Below are positions 23,778 to 34,904 of a stretch of DNA of 64,000 nt, in pieces; position 1 is the stretch's first letter, and the number at the start of each line of letters is the position of its first letter. Both the position numbers and the translations under genes were made by a program. Where the stretch lies: contig NZ_PPFB01000001.1 in the NCBI RefSeq assembly GCF_002899455.1, positions 5,555,001-5,619,000 on the forward strand, written 5' to 3'. The DNA is from Streptomyces sp. DH-12. Its GTDB lineage: Bacteria > Actinomycetota > Actinomycetes > Streptomycetales > Streptomycetaceae. The notes beneath the pieces were generated by a model that did not search any database, was not told where the DNA came from, and was given only the letters and a program-made list of their open reading frames with translations.

Positions 23778-25712
23778 TCAGCCGATCCTGATCGTGATCG
23801 TCGAGCCCTCGGGCGCGGTGTCGCCGCCGTCCACCGACTGGTCCTTGACCGTGTCGCGGAACAGGCCCAGCAGACCGCGGTCCTCCTTCACCGAGAACCC
23901 GGCCTCCTCCAGCTTCCGCCGGGCCTCGTCCGCCTTGTCGCCGACCACGTCCGGCACCTCGACCATCACCGGGCCCTTGGACAGCGTGAGGGCGACCGTG
24001 TCGCCCTCGGCGGCCTGTCCGCCGGCGCCCGGGGACTGCCGGGCCACCCGGCCCGCGTCGTGCTCGGAGTGGACCCGCCCGTCGGCGATCTCCACCTCGA
24101 GCCCGGCCTCCTCCAGTTCGGCGCGCGCGTCCTCCGGGTCGTCGCCGGTGACGTCGGGCACCTCCACCGGGCTGCCCTTGCTCACCGTCAGCGCCACCGC
24201 GGAGCCCGCGCGGACCTCGGTGCCCTTGCCCGGCTCGGTGGAGACCACCGAGTCCTCGGCGACGGAGTCGCTGAACGCACGGGTCACCATGCCCGGCTCC
24301 AGGCCCTCGTCCTCCAGCAGCGACCGCGCCTTGTCCAGCGGGTAGCCGTCCAGGTCGGGCACACGGACGGTCCGCGGGCCCTGGGACACGGTCAGCGACA
24401 CCGAGGCGCTGCCGCGGACGCGGGCGCCCACCGCCGGGTCGGTGCTGATCACCTTGCCCCGCTCGACGGTGTCGCTGTACTCCTCCTCGACCTCGCCGAC
24501 GTCCAGCCCGGCCTCGGCGAGCCGGTCCCGGGCCTCCTGCTCGGTCTTCGACAGCAGCGGCGGGACCTCGGTGAACTGCCCGGAATTGATGTACCAGACG
24601 CCCGCGCCCAGGCCCAGCACCAGCAGCACGGCCACGACGACCGCCGCGGGCCCGCGGCGCAGCGCCGTGCGGCGACGGGGCGGGAGCGGCGGAGGGGACT
24701 GCAGACGGCTGGTGCGGTTCACGGCGTGCGCGCCGCCGTCCTCGTCCTCGTTCACGGGGAGGGGGCGCGGCACGGTGAGCGAGCGCGGGATGACGCTGGT
24801 GCGGTCGCCGGCGTTGTCGTGCTCCGCCGAGAGGGCCTGCGGGGGCATCGCGTCGAGCTGCTCGTCGGTGAGCCGGCCACGCACCTCGCGGGCCACGGCG
24901 AACAGCGCCACCGCGTCGGCCGGGCGGGCCTCGGGGTCGCGCGCGGTCGCCGCCGCGACCAGCGAGTCCAGCGCGGGCGCCAGACCGGGCACCACCGCCG
25001 AGGGCGGCGGCACGTCGTCGTGCAGGTGCTTGTAGAGGACGATCGCGGGGGAGTCACCGTCGTGCGGCTTCTCCCCGGTCAGCATCTCGTACAGCAGGAT
25101 GCCGCAGGCGTACACGTCGACGCGGGGGTCGGCGGTGCCGTGCTCCATCTGCTCGGGCGCCAGGTACGACACCGTGCCCAGCACGGTGCCCGTGCTGTCG
25201 CGGGTGACCGTGTCCACCGCGCGGACCAGCCCGAAGTCGGCGACCTTGACCCGGCCGTCGTCCCCGATCAGCACGTTCTCCGGCTTCATGTCGCGGTGCA
25301 CGAACCCGGCCCGGTGGGCGGCGCCCAGCGCGGCCAGCACCGGCTCCAGGATGTCCAGCGCGGCCCGCGCCTGCAGCGCCCCGCGCTCCCGCAGCACGTC
25401 CCGCAGGGTGCAGCCCGGGATGTACTCCATCGCCAGGTAGACGTACCCCCCGTCGGCGCCCTGGTCGAAGACCTGGACGACGTTGGGATGGGCCAGCCGG
25501 GCGACGGACTTGGCCTCGCGGATGAAGCGCTCCACGAAGCCGGCGTCGGAGGCCAGCGAGGGGTGCATCACCTTGAGCGCGAGGACGCGGTCGAGGCGGG
25601 CGTCCAGGGCCCGGTAGACCGTGGCCATCCCGCCGACGGCGATCCGCGCGTCGACGCGGTAACGGCCGTCGAGCACCTGCCCGACCAGCGGGTCCTGAAG
25701 GGTCGTGTCCAC
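23778..25712 (-). CDS. PASTA-domain Ser/Thr protein kinase (PknL-like)
   Basis: 644 aa. Kinase domain at residues ~18-280: glycine loop IAVGGMATVY, Lys47 in ALKVM, catalytic HRDMKPENVL (139-148) and DFGLVRA (159-165). A Pro/Arg-rich juxtamembrane region and one membrane helix near 360 follow. Four extracellular PASTA repeats (from ~385) bind muropeptide-like ligands in this family. The DFGLVRA loop and neighbours (class II DAHP synthase, Rv2175c-like gene) identify the PknL lineage. It probably couples cell wall state to phosphorylation in the cytoplasm. The start GTG has a -10 box 6 nt upstream. Confidence 0.93.
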   Translation of the reverse strand: MDTTLQDPLVGQVLDGRYRVDARIAVGGMATVYRALDARLDRVLALKVMHPSLASDAGFVERFIREAKSVARLAHPNVVQVFDQGADGGYVYLAMEYIPGCTLRDVLRERGALQARAALDILEPVLAALGAAHRAGFVHRDMKPENVLIGDDGRVKVADFGLVRAVDTVTRDSTGTVLGTVSYLAPEQMEHGTADPRVDVYACGILLYEMLTGEKPHDGDSPAIVLYKHLHDDVPPPSAVVPGLAPALDSLVAAATARDPEARPADAVALFAVAREVRGRLTDEQLDAMPPQALSAEHDNAGDRTSVIPRSLTVPRPLPVNEDEDGGAHAVNRTSRLQSPPPLPPRRRTALRRGPAAVVVAVLLVLGLGAGVWYINSGQFTEVPPLLSKTEQEARDRLAEAGLDVGEVEEEYSDTVERGKVISTDPAVGARVRGSASVSLTVSQGPRTVRVPDLDGYPLDKARSLLEDEGLEPGMVTRAFSDSVAEDSVVSTEPGKGTEVRAGSAVALTVSKGSPVEVPDVTGDDPEDARAELEEAGLEVEIADGRVHSEHDAGRVARQSPGAGGQAAEGDTVALTLSKGPVMVEVPDVVGDKADEARRKLEEAGFSVKEDRGLLGLFRDTVKDQSVDGGDTAPEGSTITIRIG

Positions 25713-25718
25713 GCAGCG

Positions 25719-25724
25719 AGTCTA
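25719..25724 (-). promoter_or_regulatory. -10 box (TAGACT) for the PASTA kinase gene
   Basis: On the minus strand TAGACT ends 6 nt before the GTG at 25712, predicting a leaderless transcript. Confidence 0.45.
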
Positions 25725-25822
25725 CGAGCCCGCGACGACAGCCCCGGCCCGGTCGGCCACCGTTGGAGCGGACCTGTGACCTGTGCGACCCGGCCGCGTC
25801 CCGCCGCGGGCCGTCCCGCGGG

Positions 25823-28004
<2,182 letters not shown>

Positions 28005-28013
28005 GGGCGTCCA

Positions 28014-28110
28014 GCCCCTCCCTTCGCCGGCATGACCCGGATCAGGTTCGTACGGTCGGAGGCCGCCAGCCTCCCTCTCAGCCCGGTGCGTCCGGACTCC
28101 CGCGAGTGCG
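28014..28110 (-). ncRNA. TPP riboswitch (THI element)
   Basis: On the minus strand the conserved core CTGAGAGGGAGG is followed by ACCTGATCCGGGTCATGCC and GGCGAAGGGAGGGG, the invariant TPP-sensing segments. It ends about 10 nt before thiO, so TPP binding probably sequesters the thiO ribosome site in the 3' purine-rich segment. Confidence 0.95.
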
Positions 28111-28195
28111 TGTACGCGGCCACCCTAGCCCGCGCCGCGCCGCACCCGTAAGGGACCCCGCCCGGCAGCGGTCCGGCGTGGCGGGCGCGGGTGTC

Positions 28196-28201
28196 TATGG
28201 T
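28196..28201 (+). promoter_or_regulatory. -10 box (TATGGT) of a predicted leaderless transcript
   Basis: TATGGT ends 6 nt before the GTG at 28208. Confidence 0.5.
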
Positions 28202-28207
28202 GAGCGG

Positions 28208-29443
28208 GTGAGCGAGCAGACGCAGGAACCGGGAGGGACCGCGCCGCGCCGGGTCGTGGTGGCGGGCGCGGGCATGGCGGGCGTGCAGACCGCGGCGGCG
28301 CTGCGGGAGCGGGGCTTCACCGGCGAGGTGACGCTGATCGGGGCGGAACCCCACCAGCCGTACGACCGGCCGCCGTTGTCCAAGGCGGTGCTGCTGGGCA
28401 CCGCCGAGAGCTCCGCCTTCGACGTGGACTTCGAGGAGCTCGGCATCGCACTGCGGCTGGGCTGCGAGGTGACGGGCCTGCGCCCCGGCGACCACGAACT
28501 GGACACGGAGGCCGGGCCCGTCCCGTACGACGTGCTGGTGATCGCCACCGGCGCGGAACCGCTGCGGCTGCCCGCCGCGGAGGGCGTGCCCGGGGTGCAT
28601 CTGCTGCGCACCCTGGACGACGCCGAGCGGCTGCGGCCGGTGCTCGCCGCGCGCCACGACGTCGTGGTGGTGGGGGCGGGCTGGATCGGCGCGGAGTTCG
28701 CCACGGCGGCCCGCGAGGCGGGCTGCGCGGTCACCGTCGTGGAGGCCGAGGAGCGGCCGCTGGCGGGGGTGCTGCCCGCGGAGGTGGCCGCGCCGATGAC
28801 CGCCTGGTACGCGGAGGCCGGCGTCACCCTGCGCACCCACGCGCGCGTGAGCGGCGTCGAGCCCGGCGCCGTGCTCCTCGACGACGGGGGCCGGCTGCCC
28901 GCCGGCGCGGTGGTCGTCGGCATCGGCGCCCGCCCCGCCACGGCCTGGCTGGCCGGGTCCGGGATCGCCCTCGGGACGCACGGCGAGGTCGTCGCCGACG
29001 CGCACCTGGCGACCTCCCTGCCCGATGTGTACGCCGTCGGCGACTGCGCGTCCTTCCCGTCCGCCCGCTACGGCGAGCGCCTGCTGGTCCACCACTGGGA
29101 CAACGCCCTGCAGGGGCCGCGCACGGTCGCCGCGAACATCGTCGGCGGGACCGCGGGCCGCGAGGTGTACGACCCGGTGCCGTACTTCTGGTCCGAGCAG
29201 TTCGGGCGGTTCGTGCAGTACGCCGGCCACCACGCGGACGCGGACCGCACGGTGTGGCGCGGGAACCCTTCCGACCCGGCGTGGAGCGTCTGCTGGCTGC
29301 GCGGGGGCCGGCTGGTCGCGCTGCTCGCCGTCGGGCGGCCCCGGGACCTGGCGCAGGGGCGGCGGCTGATCGAGGCGGGCGCCGCGATGGACGCGGAGCG
29401 GGTGGCCGACCCGGCGCGGCCGCTGAGATCGGCGGCCGTCTGA
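28208..29443 (+). CDS. NAD(P)/FAD-dependent ferredoxin reductase
   Basis: 411 aa. Rhodocoxin/putidaredoxin reductase-like architecture: FAD fold VVVAGAGMAGVQTAAALRERG, PYDRPPLSK, NAD fold VVVGAGWIGAEFATAARE, and DVYAVGDCASF FAD-binding loop. The C terminus has WSEQFGRFVQYAG, typical of ferredoxin-linked reductases. It passes electrons from NAD(P)H to a [2Fe-2S] or [3Fe-4S] ferredoxin, for example for a P450. The partner is not in the window apart from possibly bfd. Confidence 0.9.
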   Translation: MSEQTQEPGGTAPRRVVVAGAGMAGVQTAAALRERGFTGEVTLIGAEPHQPYDRPPLSKAVLLGTAESSAFDVDFEELGIALRLGCEVTGLRPGDHELDTEAGPVPYDVLVIATGAEPLRLPAAEGVPGVHLLRTLDDAERLRPVLAARHDVVVVGAGWIGAEFATAAREAGCAVTVVEAEERPLAGVLPAEVAAPMTAWYAEAGVTLRTHARVSGVEPGAVLLDDGGRLPAGAVVVGIGARPATAWLAGSGIALGTHGEVVADAHLATSLPDVYAVGDCASFPSARYGERLLVHHWDNALQGPRTVAANIVGGTAGREVYDPVPYFWSEQFGRFVQYAGHHADADRTVWRGNPSDPAWSVCWLRGGRLVALLAVGRPRDLAQGRRLIEAGAAMDAERVADPARPLRSAAV

Positions 29444-29534
29444 CACCCCGCCGTTCGGGGTCCGCCGCCGACGCGCCCGCCCGGTGGGACGGGGCTGGCT
29501 TCCGACTGTCGGTGGCAGGTGGCAGGCTTGTCCC

Positions 29535-29900
29535 GTGACCGAGATTGACGCAAAGATCGATGCTCTCGTCCCCGCCTGGCTCACCCTCCCCGACATCGCC
29601 GAGAAGCTCGGCGTCGAGGTGACGCGCGTCCGGCAGCTGGTCAAGGAGGGCCAGCTCATCGCCGTGCGCCGGGGGGAGAACCGCGCGCTGCACGTCCCCG
29701 CCGCCTTCATCGACGGGGACAAGGTCGTCAAGGGCCTGACCGGAACCCTGACGCTCCTGCGGGACGACGGCTTCACGGTCGAAGAGATGCTGGAGTGGCT
29801 CTTCACCCCCGACCCCAGCCTGCCGGGCACGCCCGCCCAGGCCCTCGCGGAGAACCGCGGCACGGAGGTGAAGCGCCGGGCCCAGGCCCTCGCGGTCTGA
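29535..29900 (+). CDS. Rv2175c-family DNA-binding protein
   Basis: 121 aa. N-terminal winged helix: WLTLPDIAEKLGVEVTRVRQLVKEGQLIAVRRGENRALHVP, an excisionase-like fold. The C-terminal half (TGTLTLLRDDGFTVEEMLEWLF) is the Rv2175c-type domain. In M. tuberculosis, Rv2175c binds DNA and is phosphorylated by PknL, encoded next to it. Here a PknL-like kinase lies about 4 kb away, so the pair is probably kept. The GTG at 29535 is preceded by a weak -10-like CAGGCT. Confidence 0.88.
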   Translation: MTEIDAKIDALVPAWLTLPDIAEKLGVEVTRVRQLVKEGQLIAVRRGENRALHVPAAFIDGDKVVKGLTGTLTLLRDDGFTVEEMLEWLFTPDPSLPGTPAQALAENRGTEVKRRAQALAV

Positions 29901-30255
29901 CCGCGCCCGCCCCTGTCCGAGCACCGTTTCCGGCGGCCGGGGCCCACCGCCCCGGCCGCGGACTCCCGCGTGCGGGTTCCGCGGGCGCGGGGCCGTGGGC
30001 CTGTCGCGCCCGACACCGACACCGGCGCCGGGCCCTGCCCGCCCCTCGTGCCGGCGAGTTCTCGTGTGCGGGTCCGGTGGGCGCGGGGTGTGCCGCGCGC
30101 CCGGGCCGCCGGGCTCCCGGGGCCGAACCGCCGTGCGGTGCTCATGAGGCACCGCATAGGGTTCCGGCGGCAGGTCCGGCCCGAGGCGGGCCGGGCCGCC
30201 GGCAGCGCGGGTCCGCCCGGCCCGTGTGCCGCCGAGACGAACCCGGGGGGACCCC
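29901..30255. other. 355-bp gap: GC-rich spacer with thiE promoter candidate
   Basis: No coding signal. Two imperfect copies of a GTGCGGGTnCnnnGGGCGCGGG segment begin at about 29970 and 30065. A -10-like TAGGGT at 30157-30162 would give thiE a leader of about 90 nt. I see no TPP riboswitch here. Confidence 0.45.
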
Positions 30256-30915
30256 ATGACCGACAGCCCGCGCGCCCGGCTCGCCGACGCCCGCGTCTAC
30301 CTCTGCACCGACGCCCGCAAGCGGCAGGGCGACCTGCCGGAGTTCCTGGACGCCGTGCTCGCCGGCGGCGTCGACGTCGTGCAGCTGCGCGACAAGGGCA
30401 TGGAGGCCGCCGAGGAGCTGGAGCACCTGGCGGTCCTCGCCGAGGCCTGCGCCCGCCACGGCAAGCTGCTCGCGGTCAACGACCGCGCCGACGTCGCCCA
30501 CGCCGCGGGCTCCGACGTCCTCCACCTCGGCCAGGGCGACCTGCCCGTCCCCGCCGCCCGCGCGATCCTCGGCGACGAGATCCTGATCGGCCGCTCCACC
30601 CACGCCGAGCCGGAGGCCGCCGCGGCCGCCGTCCAGCCCGGCGTGGACTACTTCTGCACCGGACCCTGCTGGCCCACGCCCACCAAGCCCGGTCGCCCCG
30701 CCCCCGGCCTGGACCTCGTCCGGTACGCCGCCGGGCTCGGCACCGACCGCCCCTGGTTCGCCATCGGCGGCATCGACCTCACCACCCTCGACCAGGTGCT
30801 GGACGCCGGCGCCCGCCGGGTGGTCGTGGTCCGCGCCCTCACCGAGGCCGGCGATCCCGGCGCCGCGGCCGCCGAGCTGGCACGCCGTGTGCGGGAGGCG
30901 GCGGAGGCCGGCTGA
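30256..30915 (+). CDS. thiE: Thiamine phosphate synthase ThiE
   Basis: 219 aa. TIM barrel with [40 protein letters not shown] and [17 protein letters not shown] phosphate loop, then WFAIGGID. It joins HMP-PP to the thiazole phosphate. ATG at 30256 is chosen by homology to the start of the barrel. Located apart from thiOSG and on the opposite strand. Confidence 0.95.
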   Translation: MTDSPRARLADARVYLCTDARKRQGDLPEFLDAVLAGGVDVVQLRDKGMEAAEELEHLAVLAEACARHGKLLAVNDRADVAHAAGSDVLHLGQGDLPVPAARAILGDEILIGRSTHAEPEAAAAAVQPGVDYFCTGPCWPTPTKPGRPAPGLDLVRYAAGLGTDRPWFAIGGIDLTTLDQVLDAGARRVVVVRALTEAGDPGAAAAELARRVREAAEAG

Positions 30916-30946
30916 CCGGCGCGGCGGGGGCCGCCGTCTCAAGTCT

Positions 30947-30961
30947 GTCCACATTGTGGAC
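30947..30961. promoter_or_regulatory. Perfect 15-bp dyad upstream of metF
   Basis: GTCCACA-T-TGTGGAC, perfect 7-1-7 inverted repeat, centred about 80 bp upstream of the metF start; an AT-rich stretch follows. Candidate operator of a methionine-pathway regulator. Confidence 0.5.
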
Positions 30962-30998
30962 GGCAAGTCGGCAAATCAGACAAATATCTCGCTTCTGG

Positions 30999-31027
30999 TT
31001 GGGGGGCCGCCGACCCGTGGCTACGCT
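30999..31027 (+). promoter_or_regulatory. metF promoter, predicted leaderless
   Basis: -35 TTGGGG (30999-31004), 17-bp spacer, -10 TACGCT (31022-31027), 6 nt before the ATG at 31034. Confidence 0.55.
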
Positions 31028-31033
31028 GCCCGT

Positions 31034-31957
31034 ATGGCCCTCGGAACCGCATCCACCAGGACGGACCGCGCACGCACCGTGCGCGACATGCTCGCCACCG
31101 GGAGGACGACGTACTCGTTCGAGTTCTGGGCCCCCAAGACGGAGAAGGGCGAGCGGAACCTCTGGAACGCGCTCCGCAGGATCGAGGCCGTCGCGCCCAG
31201 CTTCGTCTCCGTCACCTACGGCGCGGGCGGTTCCACCCGCGCCGGCACGGTGAAGGCGACCGAGCGGATCGCCGCCGACACCACCCTCACCCCGGTCGCG
31301 CACCTCACCGCGGTGGAGCACTCCGTCGCCGAACTGCGCAACATCATCGGCCAGTACGCCGACGCCGGGATCCGCAACATGCTCGCCGTGCGCGGCGACC
31401 CGCCCGGCGACCCGATGGGCGAGTGGGTGCCGCACCCCCAGGGCCTGACCTACGCGGCCGAACTGGTGCGCCTCATCAAGGAGTCGGGCGACTTCTGCGT
31501 CGGCGTCGCCGCCTTCCCGGAGATGCACCCGCGGTCCAGCGACTGGGACACCGACGTCGCCCGCTTCGTCGACAAGTGCCGGGCCGGCGCGGACTACGCG
31601 ATCACCCAGATGTTCTTCCGGCCCGAGTCGTACCTGCGGCTGCGTGACCGAGTCGACGCGGCGGGCTGCGAGACGCCCGTGATCCCCGAGGTCATGCCCG
31701 TGACCAGCGTGAAGATGCTGGAACGGTTGCCGAAGCTCAGCAACGCGGCCTTCCCCGACGCCCTCAAAGAGCGGATCCTCGCAGCGAAGGACGATCCGGC
31801 GGCGGTACGCTCCATCGGTATCGACTTCGCCACGGAGTTCTGCGCGAGGCTGCTGGCCGAAGGAGTGCCCGGTCTGCACTTCATCACGCTCAACAACTCC
31901 ACGGCGACGCTGGAAATCTACGAGAACCTGGGTCTGCACCACCCGCCGCAGACCTAG
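31034..31957 (+). CDS. metF: Methylenetetrahydrofolate reductase
   Basis: 307 aa. FAD-dependent TIM barrel: [17 protein letters not shown] with the catalytic Glu, [35 protein letters not shown] and [13 protein letters not shown]. It reduces methylene-THF to methyl-THF for methionine synthesis. ATG at 31034 has a promoter -10 6 nt upstream. Rv2172c is a related protein at the equivalent M. tuberculosis locus. Confidence 0.95.
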   Translation: MALGTASTRTDRARTVRDMLATGRTTYSFEFWAPKTEKGERNLWNALRRIEAVAPSFVSVTYGAGGSTRAGTVKATERIAADTTLTPVAHLTAVEHSVAELRNIIGQYADAGIRNMLAVRGDPPGDPMGEWVPHPQGLTYAAELVRLIKESGDFCVGVAAFPEMHPRSSDWDTDVARFVDKCRAGADYAITQMFFRPESYLRLRDRVDAAGCETPVIPEVMPVTSVKMLERLPKLSNAAFPDALKERILAAKDDPAAVRSIGIDFATEFCARLLAEGVPGLHFITLNNSTATLEIYENLGLHHPPQT

Positions 31958-32013
31958 ACCGGTCGCACGCGCATACGACACACTGCGTAACGACCACTGG
32001 GAGAGGGGCGTAC

Positions 32014-32931
32014 ATGGGCTGGGCGGTCCTCTACATCGCGTTCGGCATCGTCGCGCTGTGGTTGCTGGGTGAGGTGCTGCTGCAGTACAAGGCACGCCTG
32101 CGCTGGCGGCTGCTCGCCTTCGTCGGGTTCCTCGGCGTCGTGTTCGGCGTGCTGATCCCGTCCGTGGTGGTGATCGGACTGGGCGCCGCGGCCTTCGCCG
32201 TCGGGCAGACCTACGTCACGCTGTCGTTCCGCCGCGGCTTCCAGGCCGGCTGGGCGGTCAACGCGCCGATGCTGTCCGCCGCCAAGGGCCGCGGCCGCAA
32301 ACGCGAGGAACCGACGCTGGAGGTCAGCGGCCTCGAGGCGTCCGGCGACCGCGCCGACGCGTTCGACCCCCGCCCGGAGGCGGCCGGTCACGGCGCCGAC
32401 GACGACTACGACCACGACGACGTCTTCACCCCCGTGTCCGACCGGCAGACGGCCGCGGAGACCACCGCCGTCTACGAACCGCAGCCGATGCCCGACGACA
32501 CCGGCTCCTACGGCGTCTACGGCGAGCAGGGCCACGCCGGCCAGGACCAGTACGCCGCGACCGCGCAGACCGCGGACGCCGGCTACGCCTACGACTACTC
32601 CGGCTACGGACAGCAGGGCTACGACACCGGCCAGCAGTACGCCGCGTACTCCGAGCCGTACACCGGCAACCCCGGGTACGACGGCGGCGCGTACGACACG
32701 GGCTACACGGACCAGCAGTACGCCCAGCAGGGCTACGCGGCCCCGGACCCGTACGCGACGGGCGGCTACGGCGGCGAGACCCCGGCCGGCGGCCTGTGGG
32801 TGCCGCAGCAGCGCAGCACCGACGACCCGTACGGCGGCGAACTCCCGCCGGAGCAGCAGTACCCGTACCAGGACGGCGGGCAGCAGCAGGGCGCCAACGG
32901 CAGCGGGTACGACGAGCAGTACCGCTTCTGA
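32014..32931 (+). CDS. Membrane protein with Tyr/Gln/Gly-rich low-complexity tail
   Basis: 305 aa. Two N-terminal hydrophobic segments (residues ~3-22 and ~32-60), then FRRGFQAGWAVNAPMLSAAKGRGRKR, a basic membrane-proximal region. From ~residue 100 on the tail is acidic and then Tyr/Gln/Gly/Asp-rich, with repeated short units such as QQGYDTGQQYAAYSEPYTG. It ends EQYRF. The composition is prion-like. I recognise no enzyme domain; similar proteins sit beside metF in other Streptomyces. A GAGAGGG site lies upstream of ATG 32014. Confidence 0.75.
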   Translation: MGWAVLYIAFGIVALWLLGEVLLQYKARLRWRLLAFVGFLGVVFGVLIPSVVVIGLGAAAFAVGQTYVTLSFRRGFQAGWAVNAPMLSAAKGRGRKREEPTLEVSGLEASGDRADAFDPRPEAAGHGADDDYDHDDVFTPVSDRQTAAETTAVYEPQPMPDDTGSYGVYGEQGHAGQDQYAATAQTADAGYAYDYSGYGQQGYDTGQQYAAYSEPYTGNPGYDGGAYDTGYTDQQYAQQGYAAPDPYATGGYGGETPAGGLWVPQQRSTDDPYGGELPPEQQYPYQDGGQQQGANGSGYDEQYRF

Positions 32932-32973
32932 GCGGGCGGGCGGTCCCGGGCGGTCCCGCGTGGTCCCGCTCAA

Positions 32974-32988
32974 CCGCCCCTTCGGCGG
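32974..32988. terminator. Small hairpin between convergent genes
   Basis: CCGCC-CCTT-CGGCGG type short stem in the 64-bp gap between the Tyr-rich gene and the oxidoreductase stop; weak, with no T run. Confidence 0.35.
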
Positions 32989-32995
32989 CCCGTGT

Positions 32996-34480
32996 TCACC
33001 GCGAGCCGCGGAAGTCCGGCCCCTCGACGACGAGTCCGGCCACCAGCGCCCCTGACATCCCGGCGTGCGGCAGCCCGCCGCCGGGGTGCGACCAGCCGCC
33101 GACGGTGAACAGACCCGGCAGCCGCGTGCTGTTGGACGCGTGCAGGAAACGGCCGTCCGCCGCGGCGAGCGCCGGCGACGGCACCGCGCCGCCCTCCGCG
33201 CCCGTCTCCCGCGCGACGTCCCGCGGTGTGCGCACCTCGTGCCACAGCAGCCGGTCCCGCAGATCCGGCACGGCCCGCGCGGCGGCCGTGAGCATCCGCT
33301 CCGCGTACTCCTCGACGCCGGCCGTCCCGGCGGGCGTCACCGCCGTCACCGTCACCGCCTCGTGCCCGGCGTCCGGGACCAGCGCCGGGTCGTCCGGGCG
33401 CAGCACCGTCACCGTCGGCTCGGCGGGCAGCCCGGCGCCGGCCAGCGCGTCCAGCTCCGCCTCGCGGTCCCGGGTGTGCACGACCGTCCGGTGCGGGGTG
33501 CCCTCCGGGCGGCCGCCGCGCAGCGCCAGCAGCACCGTCGTCCGGCTCGCCCCGTCCCGCCGGGCGGGCACCTCGCCCTCCCCGCGCAGCCGCGTGCCGC
33601 TCATCCGCTCCAGCGCGCCGGGGTCCACCCCCGCGACCACCAGGTCCGCCTCCACCGCCGTCCCGTCGGCGAGTTCCACACCCGCCGCCCGGCCGTCCTT
33701 CTCCAGCACCGCGGTGACCTCCGCGCCGAAGCGGAACTCCACCCGGCGGGCCAGGCACCGCTCGTACACCGCCCGCGCCAGCTCCCGCAGCCCGCCGCGC
33801 ACGTACCAGGTGCCGAAGGCGTGCTCCATGTACGGCAGCACCGCCGCGCTCGCCGGGGTGGTCCGGGGATCGAGCCCGAACGCCAGGGCGTGGCTCTCCA
33901 GCAGTGCCCGCAGCCGCGGGTCACGCAGCTCCCAGTCGCCCACCTCGGCCAGTGTGGCCGCCTTGCGCGTGCGCAGCAGCCGCCGGTGCGGGACCGCGGG
34001 GTAGGGCTCGCGTTCGGCCAGCACCTCCCAGTTGGGCCACAGCGGCTCCTCCAGCAGCGGGCGGCGCGCCCGGTCCCAGGCCTCGCGGGCCCGCACCAGG
34101 AAGTCGCCCCAGCGCCGTGCCGCGTCCGCGCCCAGCGCCTCCTCCAGCGCGGAGATCACGCCCGCGCGCGAGGCGTTCGGCAGGGACACCCGGGTGCCGT
34201 CCGCGAAGACGTGGTGCGACGACGGGTCGGCCTGCACCAGCTCGACGCACTCCTCCAGCGGCTCCCGGCCCGTCTTCACGAACAGGTCGCGGTAGACGGC
34301 GGGCAGCGGCAGCAGCCCGGGACCGGTGTCGAAGGCGAACCCGTCCCGTTCCCGGCGGCGCAGCGCACCGCCGTAGGTCTCCGTCCGCTCGTACACCGCC
34401 ACCCGGTGGCCCGCGACGGCCAGCCGGGCGGCGGCCGCCAGCGCGCCCGCGCCGGCGCCGATCACCGCAATCCGTGCCAT
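32996..34480 (-). CDS. Phytoene-desaturase-like FAD oxidoreductase
   Basis: 494 aa. N-terminal dinucleotide fold IAVIGAGAGALAAAARLAVAGHRVAVYE and FDTGPGLLPLP. The C terminus GLFTVGGWSHPGGGLPHAGMSGALVA is the carotenoid-desaturase/CrtI signature. The family oxidises or isomerises isoprenoids. No crtB, crtE or other carotenoid gene is nearby, so the substrate is open. ATG 34480 has a -10 box 7 nt upstream. Convergent with the Tyr-rich membrane protein gene. Confidence 0.85.
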   Translation of the reverse strand: MARIAVIGAGAGALAAAARLAVAGHRVAVYERTETYGGALRRRERDGFAFDTGPGLLPLPAVYRDLFVKTGREPLEECVELVQADPSSHHVFADGTRVSLPNASRAGVISALEEALGADAARRWGDFLVRAREAWDRARRPLLEEPLWPNWEVLAEREPYPAVPHRRLLRTRKAATLAEVGDWELRDPRLRALLESHALAFGLDPRTTPASAAVLPYMEHAFGTWYVRGGLRELARAVYERCLARRVEFRFGAEVTAVLEKDGRAAGVELADGTAVEADLVVAGVDPGALERMSGTRLRGEGEVPARRDGASRTTVLLALRGGRPEGTPHRTVVHTRDREAELDALAGAGLPAEPTVTVLRPDDPALVPDAGHEAVTVTAVTPAGTAGVEEYAERMLTAAARAVPDLRDRLLWHEVRTPRDVARETGAEGGAVPSPALAAADGRFLHASNSTRLPGLFTVGGWSHPGGGLPHAGMSGALVAGLVVEGPDFRGSR

Positions 34481-34487
34481 GCCAGGG

Positions 34488-34493
34488 ACTTTA
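34488..34493 (-). promoter_or_regulatory. -10 box (TAAAGT) of a predicted leaderless transcript
   Basis: On the minus strand TAAAGT ends 7 nt before the ATG at 34480. Confidence 0.5.
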
Positions 34494-34904
34494 TCCGCCG
34501 CAGGTCACGGCCCGTCCCCGAGGACCCGCGCCCCCGCGGCGCGACCGTCCGGGCGCACACCGTGATGGGCCCGGGTGCGCAGGCGTGAGTACGCGTACCT
34601 AGCCGGCGAGATGAGTACGGCGGCGGATGGGCCCGGACCGGCGCGAACGGAAGAGTGGAGGCCACGGAGAGGGGCCCGGACCCACGGGACCGGCGACACG
34701 GGGCGCCGGAACGGGAGCCGGCCCGCGATCCGCTCCTTCCGCCGGCGCCGTCGGCGGGAGCGAGGCACGGGGGAACCCGGGGGAACGATCGCGACGGGGG
34801 TTCCACGGGGGGACGTACGGGGGAACGGAAGGCGCCGGCCCGGCCGGTGGCCCGCGGGGGACGCGGCCACCGGCGGACCGGCGCCTTCACTTCCGCGGCG
34901 GACG
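34494..34904. other. 411-bp gap with GGGGGAAC repeats
   Basis: No gene I can support. A perfect 10-bp palindrome GTACGCGTAC lies at 34589-34598. GGGGGAAC occurs at 34769, 34779 and 34819, with the reverse-type GGGGGTTCC at 34796. A plus-strand open frame from ATG 34611 has low-complexity Arg/Gly/Pro content and runs into the antisense of the TetR gene, so I do not call it. Confidence 0.5.

Noticed and set aside
32996-34480. Carotenoid gene cluster around the phytoene-desaturase-like gene
   Set aside because: No phytoene synthase, GGPP synthase or cyclase gene is near it, so a carotenoid role is not supported by context.
34769-34826. CRISPR-like array from GGGGGAAC repeats
   Set aside because: Repeats are 8 bp with irregular 2-30 bp gaps and no cas genes.
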